Below, in pieces: positions 29,633 through 37,315 of a stretch of 64,000 bases of DNA. The stretch is from Paenibacillus sp. Soil522 (lineage in GTDB: Bacteria > Bacillota > Bacilli > Paenibacillales > Paenibacillaceae), in assembly GCF_001428245.1 (NCBI RefSeq), contig NZ_LMRV01000066.1, positions 145,858 to 209,857 on the forward strand, given 5' to 3'. Position 1 is the stretch's first letter; each line of letters begins with the position of its first letter. The translations under genes were made by a program, and so were the position numbers. The notes under the pieces were generated by a model. That model was not told the DNA's origin. It was given only the letters and a program-made list of their open reading frames with translations, and made no database searches.

Positions 29633-31462
29633 TCACGAAATGTTATCCTTTCTTACGAACGGAATCCTTACCGAAATGACGGTCCCCTGATTCGGGAAGG
29701 AATGGATATTGACTCCGTAGTCTTTGCCGTAATAAAGCACCAACCGATTGTGCACGTTCGTAAGCCCGAGTGAGTCATACGCTTTCACTCCATGATTAGG
29801 CTGTTCGGTGATCATCATCAGCCGTTCTTTCAAGTTTTGCAGAATCATGGCATCGATTCCGGATCCATTGTCAGCAATCTCAATAATCAAGTCATTTCCT
29901 TCCGGATACGCGCTGACCATCACAGCGGCCTTCCCATTACGGGGCTCAACCGCATATTTCACGGCATTCTCGACGATCGGCTGTATAGAAAGCTTGATGA
30001 TGCGCGCGTGCAAATATTTATCGTCCACATAAACCTTGCTTTGGAAATGCCGGGTAAAACGAATGTGGATAATCTCGAGGTATCGCTTCAGCTGATCCAA
30101 TTCCTCTGCAAGACTAATCTCCGACTGCTCCAGCTTTGCCGTAAACCTGTAAAACGAAGCCAAGTTTTCCGCCATCTTTTCAATCTTGGGGACCCCCTCC
30201 AGATAGGCGATACTTTTGATGATATCGAGTGTGTTGTACAAGAGGTGCGGGTTGATTTGATTTTGCAGCGCGTGAATCGTCGCTTCTTTCTGAAGCAGCT
30301 GCGTCTGGACTTCTTTAAGCTCCATTTTGTATACCGTATTTACCAGCTCACTCAGCCGTCCGGCCATACGATTGAAGCTTAAACTAAGCAACTGGATCTC
30401 GTCGCTCCCCTGAGTGACGGGCGCTCGTACAGTTAAATCGCCGGTCTGCAGCTTTTCCATCGCTCTTTTCAGCTCAATCATCGGCCTTGTAATACGATTT
30501 GCAGCGAACGGTACCGAAATCATAATGAGCAGAATGAGCAAACCCATCACGACGACAGCGGATATCTGCGCGATTTGCAGACCAGTGGCCATCTCCCCCA
30601 GAGGCACCAACGCAATCGTCTTCCAACCGGTCAGTTCGGAAATGCTGTAGGAAACAAGATACTGATTGCCCTGCCATGTCTGAAGAGAGTTTGGCTTGTC
30701 CAACGCAAGCCATGAAAGCTCGGTTTCCTTGATTGGGGAAGCAAGCTTGTCCTCGCCGGGGTGGTATACGATTCTTCCGTCCGGGGATACCATAAGGATG
30801 TATCCGGTATCGCCTATCCGCATATTTCCAATTATGTTCTTGATTTCGGTCAATCTCATATGCAATACAAGCCGACCCGATAGGGTTGTGTCCTTCACGT
30901 CAAAGATTGGAATGGCAACAGCAACGAGCGGAATGGTTCGTCGGTCCTCGTAGAACGTCGGGAATATTTCCAGTTTTGTATTCAGTGGCCGCCCGTACCA
31001 CGGAAGTCTTGCCAGCCCGGTATCCGTAGAAGAACCCGATGCCTGCAAAACTCTCCGATCCTGCGACATGAGATAGATGTTCTCGATCTCGGGATAATTA
31101 AACGCAATGTACTTGTTGAGAATTTCTCTAATCATGTAACGATTCTCCAGACTCATCGTCGAATCGCCCCTGAGCCAATCCTGAATCAAGCTCGAATTCT
31201 CCTGCCGCAGTATGCTTGAATATTGCAGTACTCCAGCGTTCATGGCGTATGTGGATCTTGCAATCTGTTGAATATATATTTCCAACTGATGATTCAGACT
31301 TACCGTCGTGGTATCGGCGATATTGTAAAAATCCTGCTGCGTCGCCCGGCTGTAGTAGAAGTTAGAGATGTAGTTCATGGACAATACAGCGATCAATGCG
31401 ATACTGATAAAGCTGGCGACAATTTTCTGCTTTAAGGACAAACGTTGGAACAGCTGCTTCAT
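29633..31462 (-). CDS. YesM-type membrane sensor histidine kinase
   Basis: Start chosen at 31462 (MKQLFQRLSL) because GGGGGG lies 6 bases before it; an ATG 6 bases earlier overlaps the box. Helix TM1 (about 14-34) and TM2 (about 301-321) flank an extracellular Cache-like sensor (residues 36-300). HAMP follows (NRITRPMIELKRAMEKL), then the phospho-accepting His in QINPHLLYNTLD (about residue 406) and an ATPase domain with IVENAVKYAVEP (N box) and IADNGSGID (G1 box). It forms an operon with the response regulator, whose stop lies 3 bases downstream of this start. A frameshifted copy of its 3' end is at 33.1 kb. Confidence 0.92.
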   Translation of the reverse strand: MKQLFQRLSLKQKIVASFISIALIAVLSMNYISNFYYSRATQQDFYNIADTTTVSLNHQLEIYIQQIARSTYAMNAGVLQYSSILRQENSSLIQDWLRGDSTMSLENRYMIREILNKYIAFNYPEIENIYLMSQDRRVLQASGSSTDTGLARLPWYGRPLNTKLEIFPTFYEDRRTIPLVAVAIPIFDVKDTTLSGRLVLHMRLTEIKNIIGNMRIGDTGYILMVSPDGRIVYHPGEDKLASPIKETELSWLALDKPNSLQTWQGNQYLVSYSISELTGWKTIALVPLGEMATGLQIAQISAVVVMGLLILLIMISVPFAANRITRPMIELKRAMEKLQTGDLTVRAPVTQGSDEIQLLSLSFNRMAGRLSELVNTVYKMELKEVQTQLLQKEATIHALQNQINPHLLYNTLDIIKSIAYLEGVPKIEKMAENLASFYRFTAKLEQSEISLAEELDQLKRYLEIIHIRFTRHFQSKVYVDDKYLHARIIKLSIQPIVENAVKYAVEPRNGKAAVMVSAYPEGNDLIIEIADNGSGIDAMILQNLKERLMMITEQPNHGVKAYDSLGLTNVHNRLVLYYGKDYGVNIHSFPNQGTVISVRIPFVRKDNIS

Positions 31463-31464
31463 AT

Positions 31465-32478
31465 TCATCCCCCCATACTCTTTCGATATTCATTCGGGGA
31501 CATCCCCGTCACATTTTTAAACACCCGTATAAAATATTGCTGGGTTGAAAAGCCGACCTTCTCGGCAATCAAGTAAATTTTATCGTCAGAGCTCCGAAGC
31601 AATTCCTTCGCCTTCTCAACCCGTACCTGGTTAATATAAGCAATGAGTGACTCTCCGGTATACCTCTTAAACAGCGAACCGAAATGGGAGATGCTTACAT
31701 TCGTATACTCCGCCATTTGTGTCAGTGTAAGATCGTCCTGGTAATGGGCATGAATGAAATCGCATGCCGATTTAATGATGTGTTTGAATTCCTTTTTATT
31801 GCGTTCCGGGTGAAGAAACCAGGATTCCGCCAATTTGCCCAGATGCTGTCGAATTTCCGGATCTGGAACCCCGCTAAAGTGGGACATCAAGGAATGCTCC
31901 GCTTCGATGCTGGTCAACAAGGAGCTGATCTTTGACTCCACAATCCGAAGCAAGCTCAAGTAAGCGCCGTAGTTCACATGTTTGATCGTTCGGATATTGT
32001 CAACAAGCTGATACAGGCATTTCATGCCCCCTGCCGGGTCAATATCGTTGATCGTATCGAAAAACGTTTGGATTTTAATCAAGTAATGGTTCATTTTCTC
32101 GATTTCCGTCAATTTCCCCATCACTTCGAACAGAGCGTCCTGAAGTTCTTCCCGTTTTACAGGCTTAAGCAGATATTTATTGACGCCGTAACTGATTGCT
32201 TTTTGCGCATATTGAAAATTTTCATATCCGCTGATGATAATGACCGCCATTGGAATCTTATTCTCCGAAATGTTCCGAACCAGTTCCAATCCGTCCATCT
32301 CCGGCATCATAATATCCGTGATCAATACAGTCGGCCACAATTGCTGAATCATGTGCCAAGCTTCCATGCCGTTCGTAGCGTCGCCCACGACTTTAATATC
32401 ATGGCCGAAATCCACTACCATCTCTACAATGGCCGCTCTGATCCAAGGCTCGTCTTCTGCTACCAATACCTTAAGCAT
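31465..32478 (-). CDS. YesN-type response regulator with AraC DNA-binding domain
   Basis: The 337-residue protein has a receiver domain with AEDEPW acid pocket, phospho-acceptor Asp55 in LITDIMMPEMDG, and conserved Lys in KYLLKP. A coiled linker (VMGKLTEIEKMNHYLIK) leads to an AraC double helix-turn-helix (about 235-335: DLTLTQMAEYTNVSISHFGS and FFIRVFKNVTGMSPNEYR-like end). GGGAGGTT precedes the ATG. It should control the importer operon just downstream in response to the kinase. Confidence 0.93.
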   Translation of the reverse strand: MLKVLVAEDEPWIRAAIVEMVVDFGHDIKVVGDATNGMEAWHMIQQLWPTVLITDIMMPEMDGLELVRNISENKIPMAVIIISGYENFQYAQKAISYGVNKYLLKPVKREELQDALFEVMGKLTEIEKMNHYLIKIQTFFDTINDIDPAGGMKCLYQLVDNIRTIKHVNYGAYLSLLRIVESKISSLLTSIEAEHSLMSHFSGVPDPEIRQHLGKLAESWFLHPERNKKEFKHIIKSACDFIHAHYQDDLTLTQMAEYTNVSISHFGSLFKRYTGESLIAYINQVRVEKAKELLRSSDDKIYLIAEKVGFSTQQYFIRVFKNVTGMSPNEYRKSMGG

Positions 32479-32599
32479 TTTGAACCTCCCGCATCATTCG
32501 GCATAATTTCTAAAAAGTATAGCCAAACATCTGTCACAGTATTTATTTTCGTTTTGTGGTAGGTTTTACAAAAAAAGACCCTTGCGACAGGAATCTACA

Positions 32600-33195
32600 A
32601 GAAAATGGGCAATAAACACCTATTCTCTCATAAATTCCGTCACTAGGGCATCATACTCCAGAGTTGACTCCTCAACCCAACAATAGCGCATCCGATCAAT
32701 ATTTCAGACTCAAACCATTATTCAATTATATTGAACAAAACTTTGACAAGCCGCTCACTCTGGAGGCTATGACTGATGTTAGGACCGCCAAATAGATACT
32801 TGCGGCCATACCCTAAAGCATTGAGAAGCTCGTTCACACCGCCATCCTGCGCACGCAACAACACCGTGATCCCTGCGATAGCGACCCAGGATAAAAAATA
32901 TGGTGTTTTTAAAATATTTGATTCTCACTTCATTGAGAAAAAGCGCAAGCAGGATTGGAAAATGGAAACCGATGAACGTATCCAGCAGGTTCAGGTACAA
33001 TGTGTTTTTCCAAATAATATAAAGAAGTCGTTTTTCGAAATTTTTTTCAACTACGAGCTTATTTTACATCCTTTTCAAGCCTCATAAATTGTACTATCTC
33101 ACGAAATGTTATCCATTCTTATGAACGGGATCCTCACCGATACGACCGTCCCCTGATTAGGGAAGGAATGGATATCGATTCCGTAGTCTTTGCCG
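32600..33195. pseudogene. Relics: AraC fragment (+), LplB permease fragment (-), histidine kinase 3' fragment (-)
   Basis: At 32690-32775 the plus strand reads LFNYIEQNFDKPLTLEAM, the start of an AraC DNA-binding domain. At 32790-33010 the minus strand reads LNLLDTFIGFHFPILLALFL and NEVRIKYFKNT, matching LplB (LNMLDTFIAFPFTIMVALFL). At 33090-33195 the sequence is a frameshifted copy of the last ~110 bases of the kinase gene at 29.6 kb. Together they are leftovers of a duplicated importer/regulator operon. Confidence 0.72.
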
Positions 33196-33942
33196 GGTTT
33201 TGGTGCAACTATTGAAACTAAAAAAAGATAGCTGTCTTATAACAATTTTTTGATTAATTCAACTGCAGAGAGGACAGACGAATGATTACATTCGACCTGT
33301 CCTTTCTTATCATGTGCATAACTTCGATTCCCGCGATAGTTTTTTCGGCAGTTTTGAAAGACTTGAATCCCAACATTGGTTTTATGATTTTCTTTATGAA
33401 TCGATGATCTTGTTCAATAATATTGTTGAGATATTTCTGTTGTCGAAGTAACGTTTCTTGATTCATAACTTTCTCATCCTTCAATTGCTGGACTGCGGCA
33501 TGGTACGCTGGGTTTTTATCGACAGTGATCACGCGTGGCGATTGATTGTGTGGTGAAGTCAACATCTTCTTGAAAAATCGTTTGGCCGCAGGTGCATCTT
33601 GATTTTCAGACAACATGAAATCGTAGGTCTCATCCGTCCGAAATGAATCATTAGTCGGCTTTAAATAGGGACGAATTCGCTTATCTAGTTCCGGCCCAAA
33701 CTGATGAACCCATCGCATGATCGTTGTATGAGCGATATGTAAGCCCCGTTCTTCCATCATTTCTACTAAATCACGATAACTTAGACTATACTTCAAATAC
33801 CATCTTCCCGTTAGCAAGATAACTTCCGATTCATACTGCTTCCACTTAAATAAATCTAATCCCGTTTCCAAAGTAAATGTCCCACTCTCATGGCTTAATT
33901 TCAATGATATTATTATGAATTAGAGCATTGCACCACAACCAA
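33196..33942 (-). mobile_element. IS6-family insertion sequence (747 bp, IS240-like)
   Basis: Terminal inverted repeats GGTTTTGGTGCAA (33196-33208) and the complement of TTGCACCACAACC (33930-33942) match at 12 of 13 bases. One transposase frame fills the element. No direct repeat of 8 bases flanks it (ctttgccg against aagcaagt), so its neighbourhood has been rearranged or it arrived by cointegration, common for the IS6 family. Confidence 0.85.
33254..33904 (-). CDS. IS6-family transposase with an internal in-frame deletion
   Basis: The 216-residue protein has the family features FKWKQYESEVILLTGRWYL, MMEERGLHIAHTTIMRWVH, first catalytic Asp in the DETY box, second Asp in VITVDKNPAYH, and Glu in DHRFIKKI region. 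Directly after DETY the protein reads DFMLSENQD, whereas intact family members have about 20 more residues (W/YRAVDxxGxTI). This in-frame loss removes core strands of the catalytic fold, so the protein is probably inactive. Confidence 0.8.
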   Translation of the reverse strand: MKLSHESGTFTLETGLDLFKWKQYESEVILLTGRWYLKYSLSYRDLVEMMEERGLHIAHTTIMRWVHQFGPELDKRIRPYLKPTNDSFRTDETYDFMLSENQDAPAAKRFFKKMLTSPHNQSPRVITVDKNPAYHAAVQQLKDEKVMNQETLLRQQKYLNNIIEQDHRFIKKIIKPMLGFKSFKTAEKTIAGIEVMHMIRKDRSNVIIRLSSLQLN

Positions 33943-33988
33943 GCAAGTTACTAGTTCTCTATTTATGTACAGTATCATCTAAATAAAT

Positions 33989-34040
33989 AACAAAAGAAGC
34001 CCTGAGGTGCATTTTATGCATTGATCAGGCTTCTTTTGTT
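33989..34040 (+). terminator. Rho-independent terminator
   Basis: AACAAAAGAAGCC (33989-34001) pairs with GGCTTCTTTTGTT (34028-34040), followed by ATTTTTTATT. It faces the plus strand. The gene it served is not visible. Confidence 0.75.
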
Positions 34041-34080
34041 ATTTTTTATTATTCAACTTTCAGGAATGCATGCTAATGCA

Positions 34081-34340
34081 TAATTATTCATTTCTCAGAA
34101 ATTCCGAAAATCCAGTCTCAACAACTTTGGAAATATTCTCAATAATTATGACGCCACACAGTGTATGTGTGGTGTCATATTTTCTGAGAAAACAGCAGTG
34201 AAAAAGATTGATTTATCAAGGGTGGTTTTCATAATTAGTGAGAAACGCACATCTCCAGATAGCTCAGGTTAGCACTGATTTTCATAATTGATGAGAATAT
34301 CCGCAATGTACATAATGCATATTTATACATGAAATGTATA
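34081..34340. mobile_element. Two abutting Tn7-like transposon ends separated by 5 bp
   Basis: One end reads leftward from 34160 as TGTGTGGCGTCATAATTATT with GAGAA boxes further on. The other starts at 34166 as TGTGTGGTGTCATATTTTCT and repeats TTTTCATAATTRRTGAGAA boxes at about 34215 and 34275. They are separated only by GTGTA, the length of a Tn7-family target duplication. Right of the second end lies an ATPase relic of the TnsC/TniB type. Confidence 0.55.
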
Positions 34341-34419
34341 TTGACTAATCGGAGGCCACAAACATAAGCCCTTGGAGGTATTCATCCGGTCATCGTGTCC
34401 ACCTGGTTGATTGGCTCAT

Positions 34420-34745
34420 TCATCAGCCTATTGCGTGGGCAGTTATCTCCTGTATGTATTTTTGAGCATCATCAAAAATAATTATTTTCATTTGATTTTC
34501 CATGACTGATATATTGCACCATTTCCTTGAGTTTGGATTCGGAGAGATTCTTAAGAAATGGAACATCTGCAGCATCTAAGTTTGCTTGAAAAATGTTTTT
34601 AATAATGCCTGTAGGTGGTGTATTTAAATAGATTGTTGAAACTTACGAACTAATCGTGTTTTTCCAGACATAGATTATCCATTTATAAACATAAATGACA
34701 AGGTTTCTTGAAGTGAAAATTCCTTGATTATCACTTTATTTCCTC
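34420..34745 (-). pseudogene. TnsC/TniB-like transposition ATPase relic
   Basis: The minus strand, with two stops and two frameshifts, reads IKEFSLQETLSFMFINGxSM followed by SGKTRLVRKFQQSI (Walker A), TPPTGIIKNIFQANLDAA, KNLSESKLKEMVQYI and IIIFDDAQKYIQEI (Walker B with D-D-A-Q). AGGAGG lies before the first codon. The order and spacing fit the AAA+ regulators of Tn7-like and Tn5053-like transposons. No TnsA or TnsB-type gene remains in the window. Confidence 0.6.
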
Positions 34746-35102
34746 CTAACCTCATATTAATTCAAGTCTTACCTATTATTTAATTGTTTATACCTAGAGG
34801 TAGATTCACTTTTGAATTTTCCAATAAGAAAGGTTCCATTTTCAGTCGCTCTACACACCATAATTAGAATATGTTACTTGGTTATGTCACTTAATCCAGC
34901 CGCTTCGGTAAGCTTATGCTTCTAATTTATCGCGGCAAACCTATGCTTCCAAAACAAAAAAAATCCATAAACATCAAGGAATGCGCCAAAAGACGGACGG
35001 ACGCTTCGCCTCATGGCCTCGACCAGCAGAAAGCAAGCATCGAAGACACTGTGTGCACGGATGCTTATTCTGTTCGCACCGCCCTTGCGATGCTTTGCAT
35101 GC
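34746..35102. other. Intergenic, no gene supported
   Basis: AT-rich up to about 34900, then GC-richer. A plus-strand frame (from 34916) has no recognisable similarity and overlaps the terminator of the minus-strand gene, so I do not count it as a gene. Confidence 0.5.
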
Positions 35103-35142
35103 AAAAAAAAGTGTGGTCAGGATCCGAAGATCCCAACCACGC
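35103..35142 (-). terminator. Rho-independent terminator of the CE12-SLH gene
   Basis: On the minus strand GTGGTTGGGATC, a TTCG tetraloop and GATCCTGACCAC form a stem with one mismatch, followed by eight T residues (complement of 35103-35110). It lies 14 bases past the stop at 35156. Confidence 0.9.
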
Positions 35143-35155
35143 TTTGAAAGTAGAC

Positions 35156-37264
35156 CTATTTCAGAGAAGACACATCATTTTCTAAATTGACCTGATGATC
35201 GAGCACCCACATAAAATATAATGCTTTGGCTGCTTTCTCTCGGGTGACTAACACTTTCGGTTCCAACTCTGTTCCGTTAACCATTTTGCCTCTTGCAATG
35301 CCTTTCTCGGATCGGATGAGCCCCAGTTCATAGGCATCCTTTATTTTAGAAACCAAATGGGTTGCGATATCCGCCGTATCCGTCAGCTGCTGCCAGGAAA
35401 CGAGAGGATAGTACATCGCCCCTCTGGCTCCCGAATCCAGATTCGGATCATACCCCGGATCACCAGGTACCACCGATGTGCCGTTATAATCCGTCATGTA
35501 TTTCGGCTTGCTGATGAACTTCGCATGATACGCATCAACCAGAATGGCGCCCATCATTTCTCGGGAGAGCTCCCCATCCGGGTATCCATCGAAAATGGTT
35601 TTCTTCAAATCCATGAGCTCAGAAAGGCTTCGAATAAATTCATCAACGGTCATCGCCGCAACGGGATGAAAGTTTCCATGATGGTCCTTGTTCATCACAC
35701 CCAGCTGAAGCAATTTCTCAATCTGATTGCGGTAATAAGCCCCATCAGCGGTTATGATGTCATTAGCCATTTCAGGGAAAATCTTCGACCAATCCCCTGT
35801 TAAGGCTGCCTGCTTCACATTCCCTTTCAGGTACGACACGATCGACGCGGCAGTAGGATCGCCGGCAAGTTCCTTCTTCATGAGCTCGGTAACAATGATT
35901 CGTGTGAATTGTTTGGCCAGCGCTTCTTTATAGTGAGTCCCGTCAATCTTCTTCGATGGGTGTCCGTTGGCGTAGCTTCCGTCGTTCGTCTTACCAGGGG
36001 TTTCCCCCGCTTCAATGGACATGAAGACGGCTGTCGTCGCTTCCACACCGATTTCGTTATAATATTTCAAACTCTCGGAGTTAAGATCGATAAGCGTAAT
36101 TCCTTTTTCCTCAGCAATCCGTTTCAGAATATCAGGGAACTTTCGGGTTTTAAAAGAGTTGATGTAGACATAACCCGGACTTGCATCCCCTTTCACTCTA
36201 GACATCGGCGTTACTAGTACCGGTATCATGCCCCTAGCCTGGATGGCCGGCAGATAGACCTCTTTTATTAAGGTTTCATACATGGCTTCCGTCGACCCTC
36301 TGCCATAACGCCTGTATTCATCGGTACTTTCGTCATTATGTCCGAACTGAATAAACACATAATCACCGATGCTTCCGGTCATTAAAATATCGTTTAGCCG
36401 GCCCTCCGTATACGCATTTTTAAACGAGCGTCCACCCATGGAGTAGTTAATCACATTCACCTTGTTCAGATGAAACATAGAGTCAATGATCTGGCCCCAG
36501 CCGCTCATTGGCGCTTCGTCGAAGGTGTAGGATTTAACGGTTGAATCTCCGAGTATATACATAGTCGGCAGCGTTTCATCTGCTCGCATCCCCGGGGCAA
36601 TAGGCTGCAAAACAATTTCCTCAATACCGACCGGGGTATTGATTTTATTCGGCTCAATTTCAATGTCCAGATAGTTGCGGCCGTTCGCATACGTATAGGT
36701 CCACTCTTTGCCTTTTGCCGATATAGTATATTTCATAGGTACCAGCTTAGCCGCATCCCAATACCCGGCTTTCAACAAGCGGCTGGTCTGCATTCCCGAG
36801 ACAGATACGGTTGTGTCCGCAGCATCGGATGTGGTTTTCACATAAATACTATAGGCACCGGGAGGAGCTTGAATGCGGAAAGCCATACCGTAGTTATTAT
36901 AGTTATCTTTCTCGTATTTCGGTTCGGCATAGAAGTCAGGCTCTTTGATGTAAAAGCCTGTGCCATCGGAAGTAATGAAAGCCGGATGCACTTCCCGTGG
37001 CGGTAAAGCACTGGTTTGATTCACAAAACCATAGCCCACCGAGGAGTCATACAAGGGCGCACCGTTATACACATCATACACGACAGTCCGGTATCCGGTT
37101 TTTGCCTGATTAGTAAAGTTAAACTTATAAGGGCTTTCCACTTGAACGGGGGTCCCCTCCTCTGCCAATCCGTTAATAGAGGTTTCTGCAGCAATGCTCT
37201 GAGCAGGTGTCAGAATAGCTGTAAGAAGAAGAGACGAAAGTGCCGCATTCATGAATCTTCTCAC
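35156..37264 (-). CDS. Secreted rhamnogalacturonan acetylesterase-like SGNH enzyme with SLH-like C-terminus (copy 1)
   Basis: Starts with GTG at 37264, GGAAG 8 bases before. Signal peptide (1-26), a beta-sandwich of galactose-binding type (40-225), then a CE12 SGNH domain: GDST with Ser241, GHND at 308-311, Asp441/His444 in DGTHYKE. Residues about 490-702 resemble S-layer homology repeats (YRNQIEKLLQLGVM, FHPVAAMTVDEFIRSLSELM, GELSREMMGAILVDAY, REKAAKALYFMW), suggesting anchoring to cell-wall polymer. It likely removes acetyl groups from rhamnogalacturonan at the cell surface. A second copy is at 61189-63300. It lies 51 bases after the CE8 gene (37316) in the same direction. Confidence 0.88.
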   Translation of the reverse strand: MRRFMNAALSSLLLTAILTPAQSIAAETSINGLAEEGTPVQVESPYKFNFTNQAKTGYRTVVYDVYNGAPLYDSSVGYGFVNQTSALPPREVHPAFITSDGTGFYIKEPDFYAEPKYEKDNYNNYGMAFRIQAPPGAYSIYVKTTSDAADTTVSVSGMQTSRLLKAGYWDAAKLVPMKYTISAKGKEWTYTYANGRNYLDIEIEPNKINTPVGIEEIVLQPIAPGMRADETLPTMYILGDSTVKSYTFDEAPMSGWGQIIDSMFHLNKVNVINYSMGGRSFKNAYTEGRLNDILMTGSIGDYVFIQFGHNDESTDEYRRYGRGSTEAMYETLIKEVYLPAIQARGMIPVLVTPMSRVKGDASPGYVYINSFKTRKFPDILKRIAEEKGITLIDLNSESLKYYNEIGVEATTAVFMSIEAGETPGKTNDGSYANGHPSKKIDGTHYKEALAKQFTRIIVTELMKKELAGDPTAASIVSYLKGNVKQAALTGDWSKIFPEMANDIITADGAYYRNQIEKLLQLGVMNKDHHGNFHPVAAMTVDEFIRSLSELMDLKKTIFDGYPDGELSREMMGAILVDAYHAKFISKPKYMTDYNGTSVVPGDPGYDPNLDSGARGAMYYPLVSWQQLTDTADIATHLVSKIKDAYELGLIRSEKGIARGKMVNGTELEPKVLVTREKAAKALYFMWVLDHQVNLENDVSSLK

Positions 37265-37315
37265 TGATTACACTTCCTTCCTGTTTGATCGGTACAAATG
37301 ATCCGTGCACTCTAG

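Noticed and set aside
34916..35185. An 89-codon plus-strand frame
   Set aside because: It runs through the strong minus-strand terminator and into the end of the CE12 gene; composition is not protein-like.
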